From the NCBI RefSeq assembly GCF_011397635.1, contig NC_064771.1, forward strand, positions 13,083,379-13,147,378: a stretch of DNA of 64,000 nt, read 5' to 3'. Shown piece by piece: positions 31,709 through 64,000 of the stretch. How positions within the stretch are numbered: position 1 is the stretch's first letter; every line of letters starts with the position of its first letter. The notes under the pieces are model-generated. The model was not told the origin of the DNA. It was given only the letters and a program-made list of their open reading frames with translations, and did not search any database. The translations under genes were made by a program, and so were the position numbers. Origin of the DNA: Epinephelus fuscoguttatus. Taxonomy: Eukaryota > Chordata > Actinopteri > Perciformes > Serranidae.

Positions 31709-33268
31709 CAATGTTGGGCGTACTACCATTACTACTGTAGCTACTGTCATCACATTACATTTGTCTGTAATGCAGTGATCTAATGCATTACAGTTCTAAA
31801 TTCAGTAATCACATTACAGTTACTAATCAAACAATCATGTTATGTTTACATCACATAAGTTCTTCAATTATCTGCATAATGGGCTGAGAGAAAAAGGTTA
31901 ACCAACGTGCTGAAAAACTTTTTTAGAGGCTCCTTCTCTTTAAGTATAACCTGTTATTGAGTAATACGTCAAATGCAGCCAACTAATCTACCGTAAAGCC
32001 TTGGTTTGGTGAGCGAGTGTTCAGTGCAGTTCATATGCTGTTTAAATGTGTTTTTTTACCTTTTAAGTCTGTCATCATGTATTGGTCTTAAGAAGGCCAG
32101 TCACTTATATTTTTTATTTAGGCAATTAATATTTGTTCAATGTGGTTTTAGGAAACCAAACCTCTTTATATATTGATATAGTTTCATTTTGAGGCAGTTA
32201 CAGGCAGTGTCATCCTGATTCTCCTGATTCTTGTTTGGTGCTGATATGTGGGCACATGTGAGGTTTAACGTTAATTTGTTAGCTTGCAAATACACCAATC
32301 AGCCAAAACATTAAAACCATTGGCGGGTCAAGTGAATAACATTGATCATCTTGTAACAGTGCGATGTATTGCTGGAAAACCTTGGGTCCTGGCATTCATG
32401 TGGATGCTACTTGAAGTGCTCCAGCACTTGTCAGTGGCAGTGGTCCCCCAGCAGGACAGTGCATCACGCCACACCTCAAAAACTGCTCAGGAATGACAAA
32501 GAGGGACAAAGAGCTCAAGGCATCGACCTGTCCTGCAGATGCCCCAGATACCAATCTGATCTAACATTTGAGGAACCCTCTGCCCCAGAGGTACCCCCGA
32601 TCAATGGTGAGTGCTCCTTGGACCAGACTTGGCTCTGACCTGTCAAGGCATAGACACAGGATCACTGGTGGTGTCCAATAATGTTTGGCATCAGGGCATT
32701 AGCTTTGGGTCTTTTGAGTCCTGTAGGTTGTGGGGTGAAGTACCAGCACATCCCACAGATGTTTGATCAGATTGGGATCTGGAGAAGTTGGGGGTCAGGT
32801 CGACGCTTTGAGCTCTTTTTATGCTCCTTGGGCCATTCATGAGCAGTTTTTGTGGTGTGGCATGGCGCATTGTCCTGCTGGGGGGCCACTGCTACTGGCG
32901 AGTGTCGCTGCCATGAAGGGGGGTACCTGTTCTGCACTGGTGTTGAGGTGGGTGGAGCATGTCAGATGGCAACCACATGAATGTCAGAGCCCAAGGTTTC
33001 ACAACAGAACATTGCACTGTACCAAGCTGATTAATGTGTTCACTTCACCTGTCAGTGGTTTTAATGTTTTGGCTGATCGGTGTACTGTATGTGACAATGC
33101 ATTTCAGGTGATGTTGTGGAGTAATGTAACAAGTAGTGTAAAGAATTACTTTCTGCAGGCAGTAATTTGGTATAGTAATGCATTGCACTTTTTAAAAGTA
33201 GTGAGTAGTATGTAAAACGTTACTTTTTTCTTTTTTCTTTTTTTTGAGTAACAACCCCAGCACTGGTG
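31709..33268. mobile_element. Larger host element around the Tc1 fossil
   Basis: The left side (CCAATGTTGGGCGTACTACC, with several CATTAC/TAATGCA blocks) and right side (GTAATGCATTGC, GTTACTTTTTT, CCCCAGCACTGG) look like inverted ends of a common fish element with CCAGTGTTGGG-type termini. The pairing is imperfect. The Tc1-like fossil sits inside it. Confidence 0.4.
32293..33082. mobile_element. Tc1-like transposon fossil
   Basis: The ends CACCAATCAGCCAAAACATT (32293) and the inverted complement finishing GGCTGATCGGTG (33082) are flanked by TA on both sides (32291-32292 and 33083-33084), the target duplication of Tc1/mariner. The inverted repeats continue for roughly 60 bp. The interior (about 32700-33000) is a decayed, reverse-oriented piece of a Tc1-type transposase region; no intact frame remains. 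The usual element is longer, so much has been deleted. Confidence 0.75.
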
Positions 33269-35467
33269 GGTTTTTTTTGGGAAAAGTCACAGTGGTTTGT
33301 CTGCCAGAGAGGGTAGGCGGAGCTAACGCAAAAACTTACTCTTCACCTCACTTGTGTGTGAAGCTGCGTACTCAGTTTTCCAGTCTCTGCTGGAGAAACA
33401 GAGATCTTCAAGCTTATAATTGAAGTTCAAAGGGACCAGCTCGATGGAGTTGTGAATTTCAGTTCCATTTCTATTCCCCTTCTTTTTACATCTAAGCCAC
33501 CAACTGATGTAAATTACACACCACCACTGCCAAAAGTCATGCGACATGTATCCAGTAAAAAAAAAAACGTACAATTAGTTCAGCCATATTGTGTCTGTGT
33601 TTACAAAGCCAGATGGAGACGGTTGCCTCACAGCAGAACATCACATCAAAAGGAAATGAAGGAAAATTACATTTGTAACATTTGCCCCCTTTGTTGTTTA
33701 TGATCAGGCTTGTTAAGGCACAGCTGCTCGGATCTGCCTTCAACTCGCTGCCTTCAGAAAACATTTTAAGATGCTTTGAGGTACCACAAAACCCTGCTAG
33801 TGCATGGCTGCCAGACGGAAACAATCAATGCACTTACAAAGGAAAGCATCTTCGACAAAGATCCAAATAGCTCTTAATGTGCTTCAGCCTCAAGAGTTGC
33901 GATAGGCTCTATGTGTAAGGAATTATTCTCCTTCTTAATATTGTAGCACTACTGTATTTTGTCTACTCAGCCAGTGTAGAAATCCAGTATTATTGTAGCC
34001 AGCTCCTATGACGGTCTTAAGTTTGGGTGGTAGAGATGGTAGATGGACGTAGTGTGAGCCTGCCACTGGGAAACCAGGCCAGAGGGATTTTGGTTGGGGA
34101 AGGAAACCGGAGAGGGAGGAAGGTCAGGGAATGGGCAGAGGATGGAGTGATTGTCTGTAGATGTACTTCAGCACTGATACAGCTTGATTTGAAATGTTGC
34201 AAAGCACGTGTAATCAGGAAGACAGTGATTAAAGTCAGCATTTAAAATAAGCTGATAAAAGGAAAATAGCTGAAGAAGATGAGCTGCTGATTTTTAGGTG
34301 GAAGGTTGAACACGGGGGAGTCCGCTAAGTTGCATACGTCACGGCAAACGACTGTGAAAAAAAAAACAGAGCAGCAAAAGCTTCCTGGTGTAAGTTTAAA
34401 AAGACTATTTATTTATTGACTTATTTATTTTCATTTGTAACTATGAGACCATCAGGTGTTTGGTAATTAAAAGCTGCATTTATAAGTACTTGTGCAAATT
34501 TAAGCCTATTTGAATACACTGCACACCTCACTCTAATGATACTACCCTGTTGATATCCCTTTGCTACTGTCATGTCATCACTGACAGGCCAAAAAAAAAA
34601 AAACCTTTCCAAACACAAGTTTCTAATTTCTACATAATCCTTGTCTAATTTTTAATAACTGTGTGATGTTCAAAATAACAAGCAGTTTTTGTTGTTTTGG
34701 AAATCGGCATGTTCTGTGCTGTTTGTTGTGTTTTTATTTTTATTTTTACGTAGAGTGTGTTGATGCTGTTTCACCCTGCAGTAACACAGCTGGAGCCTTC
34801 AGAGAGGCGTCGTCAGGTCTCCCATGCATCTTTGATGTTTCGCCATGAGTGTGACTTTAACGTCATAGTAACACACTGCAACTGTTTGGTTTCTCTCCTG
34901 TGAGAGAAACACGTTTGATTGTGTTCGCAAGCACTTTTATTTTTGTCAAATCACTGTGACGCTGTCTTTTGTCATTAAGATAAAGTTTCAATAAAACTTA
35001 CTACTGTATTCACAGACCTGTGTGGGGATATTATTTTGATAATGTAGTGCAAAGACTGCTCTGTGCTCTTTTTGAGTTTAGTATTTCTAGTCCTCGTTGG
35101 TGTCGCTACAAAGTGTAGTAAGTAGGGCGGTTATTTTGAGAGACCTCTTTGACAAAGTTTCTTCTGTGAACTTTGCCTCAGTGTCTCAGACTGCTGTTTG
35201 GGATGTTAGAAAATGTTCAGCTGAGTCTTTGCTTTGGCTCAGACTGTTGTGTCCACATCTCGTTTTCTCTCACTGGTATCCATTAGAGGGCAGCCCAGCA
35301 CAAATAATCTCCTACTTTATTACACAACTCTCTTTGGTGGGCACACAGGGGTCAGTGAAACAAATAAACAAACAACACACAGCATACAAATGTTCCAACT
35401 CATTGAAAAGAAAGGGGCTGCCACTGACCTGACTTGGCAACCCAGACACAACAGACTTGTACTTGGA
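33269..35467. other. Non-coding stretch
   Basis: No exon recognised apart from the possible csdc2 poly(A) site near 34990. There are short A-runs at 33557 and 34593. Open frames are short and without domain resemblance. Confidence 0.5.
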
Positions 35468-35597
35468 TCAAGGGCAGTGGTGAAGGAAGCATTCAGATCA
35501 TTTATCATTTTAGCATTTAAGTAAGTAAAAGCAGCAATGCCACACTGTGAAAACACTCAATTGCAAGAAAAAATACTTCACTGAAAATGTTTCTTAA

Positions 35598-37088
35598 AAG
35601 GACAGTTCAACCCAAATCCCAAAGTACATATTTTTCCTCTTACCTGTAGTGTTATTTATTTATCTGGATTGTTTTGGTGTGAGTTGCTGATTGTTGGAGA
35701 TATCGCCTGTAGGGATGTCTGCCTTCTCTCCAATATAATGGAACTAGATGGCACTCGGCTTGTGGTGCTCAAAGTGCCAAAAAATACATTTTAAAAAACT
35801 CGACAGCAATGTCTCTTTATAAAAGACATGACCCGGTCACTCAAGATAATCCACAGACCTTGTTGTGAGCAGTTTCATGTAGGAACTATTTTCTTTCTAT
35901 CAAACTTCACCCACCAGCTGTATCAGTCAGTATGTTTACATGACACTTGAAAAAAAACGAATTATTGCCTTAATCTGATTATAACTGGACAACTGAAGTG
36001 CATGTAAACGCATTACTCCGACTAATATTGGAGTTCTCCAACTCTGATTAAGACACCCAGATAATGCGATTGGAATTCGATTTTCTCCGGAATGTATACG
36101 CCGTAATCGGAGTTAAACTAGACAATGCATGTGTGCATGCTCCACACCCTCCGCGCTGGCGTATGACCCCGGAACAGACAAGACATGCTATTGTTGTAGC
36201 CCTCCAACAGCATACGGCGTTCTTGTCTGCCTCTCGAAATCACCGTGACCATGAGGGATAGCATGCACCTTATCTGCACAATCAGTAACGCGTACATTAC
36301 GTACGAGATGAACAAAGCTGTACAATTATCCATCTTGCTGTTGTTCAAAAATGCCGGTCTGCCACCTGACTCCAGCTGTTTATTATTAAGTGACGTAATA
36401 AGTCACCCGGAAAGGGGGCCATATTAACCCGCTGAAACGAAGCATATCGCCACCTAGTGTTGAGGAGGAGGACACGTTCCCGTCAGTAATTCGATTTTCT
36501 CAGTTGCATGTAAACTGGGACAAGGACAGAAGTCCAATTAGACGCCAAAATCGAATTTTGAGCATAGCTCGATTAAGCTGTGCATGTAAACATGTTGACT
36601 GTGCAGAAAGAAGGTGAATCAACTGCTAGCTCACCTAGCACCACCATGAGCTAGCTAACGTTACAGCGCAGCAGAGGAGGACACCATCAATGTTTACATC
36701 TCATACTGTCGGAAGTGCAAGCTTCTTCTCCATGAGTAGATGCACGCTTCCTTCTGTGTGGTGATACGGTTGGTGGGTGTAGTTCAGTAGAAAGTAAACA
36801 GTTCCTACATGAAACTGCTCACAACAAGGTCTGTGGATTGTCGTAAGTAACCAGGTCATGATTTCTGGAGAGAGACATTGCTGTTGAGTTTTTCAGATGT
36901 ATTTTTTTGGCGCTTTGAGCATCACAAGCTGAGTGCCATCTAGTTCCATTATATTGTAGAGAAGGCAGACATCCCTACAGGCGATATCTCCAATACTCAG
37001 CAACTCACACCAAAACAACCTAGATTGAGAAACAGCACTACAGGTAAGAGGAAAAATATGTATTTTTGATTTGGGCTGAACTGTCCTT
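35598..37088. mobile_element. TTAA-flanked foldback element, copy B (interrupted)
   Basis: It has the same family as the copy at 28168-28977 but inverted core orientation. TTAA lies at 35594-35597 and 37089-37092. The ends AAGGACAGTTCAACCC and the complement GGGCTGAACTGTCCTT are nearly perfect. A 674-bp insert interrupts it after CTGTATCA (35925); the uninterrupted site is visible in copy A, where CTGTATCACTGTGCAG is continuous. Confidence 0.75.
35926..36599. mobile_element. Innermost MITE inserted in copy B
   Basis: The ends GTCAGTATGTTTACATG and the complement CATGTAAACATGTTGAC are inverted. The interior has further inverted blocks (AATTCGATTTTCT near 36074 and AATTCGATTTTCT/AATCGAATTTTG near 36488-36560). 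The end sequence resembles the aco2 intron 1 element. It has no transposase frame. Confidence 0.7.
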
Positions 37089-39892
37089 TTAAGAAACATT
37101 TTTAGTGAAGCATTTCCACTCACAGTAGAGTGTTTTCACAGTGTGGTATTGCTGCTTTTACTTAAAAGATAAATGATCCAAATACTTCCTTCACCACTGC
37201 CCTTGATATAAGTTAAACTGCTGTAGCTCTGCCACAAATGTAGCAGAGAAGAAGTATAAAGCAATACAAGTAAAGTTTGAGTAAATGTAGCCTCCTTAGT
37301 TATATTCTACTGCTGACCAGTGGAGACTATATAGATGTTAGCGTACATTCATTGCAATGCATAATCACAAGAAAACTAAAGAGTAGTTTTCCGTTTTTAT
37401 TAAGCCCATCACTCTGACCACCAGCTGTCTGTAATGTATAAAGCTGTCACACTCTCTCTGTCCCTCCTCTCCAGCGTCGGTCCTTATTCCTCAGGCCACT
37501 TCGATGGCTTTTTCAATACATCCACCAGATGTCCTCCCTCCTTTACCTATCACTTGACCCATCTTCACGGCTCTTTCCACTCTGCAGTTGCCTGGTCTTT
37601 CCCACCCAAACCCTCACCTGCTCCTCATTCCCTCATCGGCTTCTCAGTTCATAACCGACCCAGTTTCATTCACTCTCTGCCAGACCCTGATCTAAGTTGC
37701 TCCTTCGTGACTTTGCTTTACAACCAGCAGCACTAGTGCCTGGACCTGCCTGTCTACTTACTTCCATCTATACCTCCATCCCTCCCTGCCTGGCTGCCTC
37801 TACCTCCCTGTAAGACTATACTGTATATACCTTTATTAAATCACTTATAATATCCTATCTGCCTGCTTCATCTGTGTTTGGGTCCTTCTGGGTAGGAAAC
37901 AGGTGGAGTGTGGTATTTTTAAGACCACATGTGTTGTACAGTATTTCATAAAAAAGAACCTCCATCTTTAGTTCTCTTTGTGAGACTATGTTTGCTGTGA
38001 GAAATAGAAAGGGGTGAGAGAGTGATAGGTATTTTCCAATTTTACCTGTAGTGTCAGACAAGTAAAACACCAGGAAACACCACACATAAGTTACGTTTTT
38101 CATGTTATCCCAGCCTCAGTTATCCAGCGGACAGAACACACACATGAATGGTCTGAGTTTGCTTTAATAGAATCTGAAGCTGGAACAAGTTCTTTAAAAG
38201 ATTGGTTCAATGTGTCACGCTCAAGCTCTGACACAGACATTCACATGCTTATAGACACAGATAGAATCCGAAAACAGTGAACTATAAGCCACTAAATGAC
38301 TGAAAATTGAATCAGCCCATTAGATATACCAGGGGGAAAAGAATAAATAGAATATGCTTGAAATCTTTACAAGAAGAAAAAGTCTGGCATGCCCTGGAGC
38401 TGAGCACGTTTCAGGTGTGAAGGGAAATCAATAAAACAGACAATGATGATGAAATAAATATAGAAGGCAAACACAGCAATGAGCATAGTGAGGCAGAAAA
38501 GATAGGACTTTGGTCTGACTCATAGAGACCATTTAATTTTCAGACTTTTTTATATCGACCCATATCTTTTCAACCTGCAGACTGCAGCCATATGTCACAG
38601 CAGCATCTGATTTATTTGGCTGATATGAACCAGAAAGGAAGAACTAATCAGAGAAAATCAGCAAGTGCAGGATCTGTTTGAAGTGGAAATCTGTCCCCCA
38701 CTCTCATCACTGTACCTCAGTCACAGCTTTGACCACATCCGATGAGATCTAAACACAAAGACGTCCAAGACAAAACGTATAAGATATGCTCGGCAGATCC
38801 TGATATGAAAGATGGACATGACAGTCCAGGCTCTGATGTAGACATACCTTAGCCAATTATGAACAAGCGATGTATGTAATCAAACGTCATTGGAATTTTC
38901 TCATCAAACAGCAGTTATAGAAACGTGGAATTTTTAATTTAAGATACAACACCCTCTCTGGGCCAATCAGTGTGATCAGAGAGCATGCTGAGACAAAATC
39001 TGACGGTCAGTGTGTGAGGAATCACCTCAGACATGACTTCTGATCAACATGCAGCTCAGCCCATGCGGTAAAAATCAACAAATCCAACATGTTGTTTCTC
39101 CACCTCCTACAGTTCCAATTTTTTCATACATTTTAAAACATTTTACAACAAACAAACAACAACAGCCACAGTCATTCAATTAATTATTATTATTATTTAT
39201 AAGTTAACTGTTCATGAAAAAGAAATAAATTAATGTTTTTTTGTTGAAAAAAGGTCTATTCAAACCATTTATTGTCATTTTTACTATTAGGTGATTTCTG
39301 CGTTAAGATTCTCTGTCCATTGGAATGGACAGAAAAAATAACACATAATAAAGTATCCTAATCAAAACATTTTCTTTGCTAATAATGGGTTAATAATGAT
39401 GACAATAATAATAATACAGCAGTAAGGAGCAACACCAATGGATAATCATATGAATAAAGTGTATGATCGTGTGTAGTACCTAAGCAGCACATTCTTATGA
39501 ATTTGTTTTTATTTTGTTCATTATTTTCTATCGCAAAGCATCAATCACAATCAAAATCCAGACATCTTGAATATGAAGCATGCACAGACACACAGACACA
39601 CAGACATTTATAACTTGTTATTGCCACGTTCACCGAGTTGGTTCCTTCTGCGTCACATTGATAGATGAGTAACATTTGTATTGTGGAGGAAGTGAGCGAA
39701 ATCTGGTCACCCCACTGATAGTTTTAACTGACAGTGTTTGTCAACATGTGTGTGTGTGTGTGTGTGTGTTTGCATGTGTGAAAGAGAGACAAACACAAAC
39801 ACACACACACACACATCGAGGGAAGATGAGATATCCTCCATGGGGTGATTGTTCCAAGTAATGAACTGATAATGAATTCCTGTCAATAAATT

Positions 39893-39893
<1 letters not shown>

Positions 39894-39942
<49 letters not shown>
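39894..39942. repeat. (GT)n microsatellite
   Basis: About 24 GT units, uninterrupted. Confidence 0.95.
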
Positions 39943-39944
<2 letters not shown>

Positions 39945-40353
39945 TACATGTTGATGCAATAGGGTCACAGCACTGCTCAGACACCAGAGTTAACTGCCTG
40001 TGTGTAACCTGAACATTTACAGATTAATTAAGATGAAGAGATTGTACTAACTGAGTGAGGACACTCAGTTTGCAGGATTAATTTACTTCACTCAGTCTCT
40101 CCCGGTGACTGTATTACAGGGTGTGTATGTACATATGTGGTGCAGATAAACACCACAAAAAGCCTCTGAACTGAATCACAGAAGTGTGTGTGGAGGGGTT
40201 TATAGCGTGTTATCTGCAATGAATTTTATGGCCCGACCAACCTTTGCTCTTCTCTTTTCTCTCCTTGGTTTCCTTTCCATAGCTGCCATTCAGACATTTA
40301 CGAGCTGTGTGTCTGTGTTTGCTGTCTGCCTGTCTCTGACACAATATAGTGAA

Positions 40354-40355
<2 letters not shown>

Positions 40356-40407
<52 letters not shown>
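40356..40407. repeat. (AC)n microsatellite
   Basis: About 26 AC units; creates a spurious repetitive frame on both strands. Confidence 0.95.
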
Positions 40408-40410
<3 letters not shown>

Positions 40411-40476
40411 CACATGCTGTATATCATCTGTCAGATTTTGAAGTATTTGTTGTAATATACACAGACTTCATCTTAA

Positions 40477-40784
40477 AGGTCCAGTGTGTAGGATTTAAGG
40501 GTGTCAGCTGGCAGAAATGTTTTCATTAGTTTATAATCACCTAAAAGTAGGAATCATGCTTTCATTACCTTACAATGAGCCGTCTATATGTAAATAGGAA
40601 CCAGGTCCTCTTCCATAGAGTCAGCCATGTTGTTTTACAGTAGCCCAGAACAGACAAATCAAACACTGGCTCTAGGTAGGCCATTTGTGTTTTTGCATTG
40701 GCCACTGTCGTTCTTGGCGCACAAGAGAAGTTCGAATTCTGCGCCCTCGCTGCTGGATGTCGCATAATCCTACACACTAGACCT
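40477..40784. mobile_element. TTAA-flanked MITE, second family
   Basis: The ends AGGTCCAGTGTGTAGGATT and the complement AATCCTACACACTAGACCT differ at one base. TTAA lies directly outside both (40473-40476 and 40785-40788). The length is 308 bp and it is non-coding. A solo end of the same family is at 45924. Confidence 0.75.
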
Positions 40785-40788
40785 TTAA

Positions 40789-42781
40789 ATTACAAAAATT
40801 AAAGATCATTTTAAGCTTACATCGCAGTGTTTATGTGTATTAAGATAAGCGCGGAATGCACCGAGATTAAATTGGTACAGATCTTCTCATTTAAGTCCTG
40901 GTCCAGGTTCCATGCTCCTAGGGTCCTACGTCTCTTGATAGAAACTAACATTGTAAGAGAAAGGTAAGGGCTAGCTTCCCAGTCCAGATTCCAAAAGCAT
41001 GAAGTTAGGTTAATGTTTTTAATGTGCTGTTTGAATAGGGAAAATCTGCTCACCCATTGTGGAGGCATCAATCAAGAGTACAAGAAACTGTCTTGCCCAC
41101 AAATTAGAGGGTTTTAAAGAACATCTCTCTCTCTCTGTTTATCAGACCGCAAATGAGAACTGGTTAACTCACCACCCCACAGAGACCTCCACGTCCTCCC
41201 CACTGCTGTGGACTGCTACCCCAGAAGGAGAGCAAGCAGCTATAGTGGCTTGAATTTGGCCAGCACAAACCTCATCCTGGGTGTCACAGTGGGCTGGTGG
41301 TCAGCGGTTTTCCCCACCAGGTCTAACCTATGTAACAGCAACAGCACATTTTTCTGATCCGAGGAGGAGTTAGGGCTGTCCAGTCCCTTGGTTCTGGGGT
41401 TTGTGCTGGCTCAATTTGGGTTGTTGTAGTCGCTGACTGGGGTCCGTCTGTGGAGCTGCTGCCTGCTTTCCTCCCTAGGATGTGGTCTGTAGTGGCGGGG
41501 AGTGAGGCGGAGGACACATTCCACATGATTCAAGACTCTCGCTAATGCTAGCTACGTAAACTTGAAACCCTTAGCTATGAGCCTGTAGCTCCACTTAGCA
41601 GAAGGCTAAACTATTAGCAACATGTTCTGTCCGTTTCTGAAACTCCTTGCCAATACTAACACGTGTCATTTTTTCATTTAGTGTCAGACTCTCTTTTTGA
41701 TAAGATCGTCTTTGCAGTGTAGACAGTTGTTGCCGACACTAGAATAGCAACTTTCTCTGCAGGATTCTTCGCCATTGACTCAGGCTGTTGTTCTGCATTT
41801 GTAGAACAGCCAATAGGAACTCCCTCTCTCTGGAATGACCTATGATTGGCTAAAGTCTCTCATTGTGGCCTAGATTTTCTAAAGCCTGAGACAGAGCCAA
41901 GAGGAGGTGAAAAAGTCTAGTGCTCTTTCAGACTACTTGACTTGATGAAAGGTAATATGGGATTTCTTCCCAATGTAGCCAAAATTAAACTGCCTACCCC
42001 AGCTTTAATGTGTCATACTGACTGGATATTGACCCCAGGAACATAACACACTGTTGTGAACTCCTTTTGCTCACCAAGGAACAACATGACTCCCCTAATT
42101 ATCTTGAATGACTCCTGGTGTGTTCAGGTGCACTCTGCTAGCTCACACCCAACAAGCTCAGCAGTTTGTGTCCTTCATGTGTTGCTGGCTGCCAATGTGA
42201 GTTTCAGGTCTCCCAGAGGTGACGTGTGCAAGACCTCACCTTTACTCTGCTGCTGAAGGTCAGTGCAGTGTGTTTCACATTACACTGTCATCAGTTATCC
42301 AGTGGTTTAATCTTTACCTGTCCTTTTTTTCCCCCTTTAAATTGTATGTTACCAACAAGCTCACAACCAGCTACAATCTGTGCTCCCTGTGTTTGAAGCT
42401 TGTAATTCATGCAGACCTTGGCACAGTACGAGCGAGAAGGTTATATGGCTCGCCCATGTATCTTTAAAGGTTGTATATTAACAAATTGATGTGAGAAGGA
42501 CAGGTGAGCAGTCACTTAGGGAAACAGAGGGAGTGTGAATGTGAGAAACGCCAAACACAGCTCAGAGGAGAAAACAGTCAAAGACGTTGGAACTGGATAT
42601 TGCTCTTGTGAAATAAACTCTTCGTTGTGGATCAGTCAAAATTTAATCTTTGGAATTTGCCACAAAATTCAAAAGGAAGTTCTTGGACTTTACTGCATGC
42701 ACTGGACTCTGGAACAGGAGTGGAGAGAGAAAAACACTGGAAGTCTTTACTAGGTCATGGACTCTGTTTAATAGCTCAAAA
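40789..42781. other. Intergenic upstream of gucy2c
   Basis: No exon recognised. The gucy2c promoter and leader must lie in the last part, but no TATA box or transcription start can be placed with confidence. Short open frames have no family resemblance. Confidence 0.45.
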
Positions 42782-63734
<20,953 letters not shown>

Positions 63735-64000
63735 GTAAGCAAACCCTCCACCTGCTCTCAAATACATCTCTTTAATACTTTTACTTCTAAACTTATGCAG
63801 CTTTCTGAGCTGCTTTTGTGAGTCTAATTATGAGGTGAGCAGTTTGCAATTGCTTTTTGTTTTTCTCTTTTTTGGAATATATAGATGTACACACCCCCTC
63901 AGTATTTGGATTTCTTAAAATAGGCATCAGACATGACCATTTTGCAAAACCGCAGTCAGTAAAATACGGGAAATATAGTTATTTGAGTTCTTGCCAAGAC

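Larger units (their letters stand above)
31111..34995 (+). other. csdc2: csdc2 3' flank with poly(A) candidate
   Basis: The region after the csdc2 stop has no coding frame. The best AATAAA is at 34990-34995; using it would make a 3' UTR of almost 4 kb that contains a transposon (31709-33268), so a nearer end is also possible. I see no other gene. Confidence 0.35.
35468..37206. mobile_element. Outer foldback element of a three-level nest
   Basis: The outer arms pair 35468-35597 with 37089-37206 (ATCAAGGGCAGTGGTGAAGG at the left; the complement ends 37206). The arm sequence (AAGGAAGCATTCAGATCATTTA, GTAAAAGCAGCAATGCCACACTGTG) belongs to a very common fish repeat. The centre is occupied by a TTAA-flanked element, which itself holds a third insert. 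There is no transposase frame. Confidence 0.7.
37207..40472. other. Intergenic csdc2-gucy2c, part 1
   Basis: No coding exon recognised. A 100-codon + frame at 37434-37736 lies in a C/T-rich stretch without domain resemblance. Simple repeats: (TG)n 39748-39770 followed by (AC)n 39794-39815, (GT)n 39894-39942 and (AC)n 40356-40407. Confidence 0.5.

Noticed and set aside
32763-33215. 150-codon + frame
   Set aside because: Runs antisense through the decayed Tc1 element; contains no transposase sequence in this frame.
37434-37736. 100-codon + frame with a CCTCTCCAG acceptor-like start
   Set aside because: Ser/Pro/His-rich frame in C/T-rich DNA, no family resemblance and no partner exons.
40186-40455. 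89-codon frame with a hydrophobic start and (TH)n run
   Set aside because: The second half is the AC microsatellite; no gene context.

Overview
This window is vertebrate nuclear DNA, almost certainly from a ray-finned (teleost) fish. Genes are split into many short exons with GT/AG junctions, introns are compact, and there are long TA, TG and AC microsatellites. The intergenic and intronic DNA is full of fish-type DNA transposon remnants: a Tc1-like fossil, hAT-like and TTAA-flanked short elements, a tRNA-derived SINE and truncated LINEs. No bacterial, phage or CRISPR feature is present. Gene names come from recognising the encoded proteins against remembered vertebrate families; no search was run.

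Five protein-coding genes are supported. (1) tef (+, cut at the left edge; exons 667-1059, 3595-3812, 4583-4798), a PAR-bZIP transcription factor. (2) phf5a (-, 8861-10217, 4 exons, 110 aa), a U2 snRNP/SF3b zinc-finger protein. (3) aco2 (+, 10743-18590, 17 coding exons, 781 aa), mitochondrial aconitase. (4) csdc2 (+, 29957-31110, 3 coding exons, 157 aa), a cold-shock-domain RNA-binding protein. (5) gucy2c (+, 42782-63734, 26 exons, right end cut), the intestinal receptor guanylyl cyclase C. The first four match the human 22q13 neighbourhood, but tob2 and polr3h, which lie among them in human, are not seen. gucy2c is on another chromosome in human (12p), so its position here marks a rearrangement between lineages.

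Regulatory layout: phf5a and aco2 are head to head, 525 bp between start codons, and share an intergenic promoter with a perfect CRE palindrome (TGACGTCA, 10702-10709). The aco2 mRNA leader carries a canonical iron-responsive element (C bulge, 5-bp stem, CAGTGA loop) whose lower stem includes the ATG. The tef stop codon overlaps a good splice donor, and a strong acceptor about 325 bp downstream would give a different C-terminus.

The rest is mostly transposon-derived. It includes several TTAA-flanked foldback families, a three-level nest of inverted repeats at 35468-37206, a Tc1 fossil inside another element downstream of csdc2, a SINE inside a LINE tail, and an antisense truncated LINE in a gucy2c intron. 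I found no clearly new multi-gene system. The most checkable unusual points are the tef alternative terminus, the aco2 IRE/CRE cluster, the nested TTAA elements, and a Pro-to-Leu change in the gucy2c catalytic domain.
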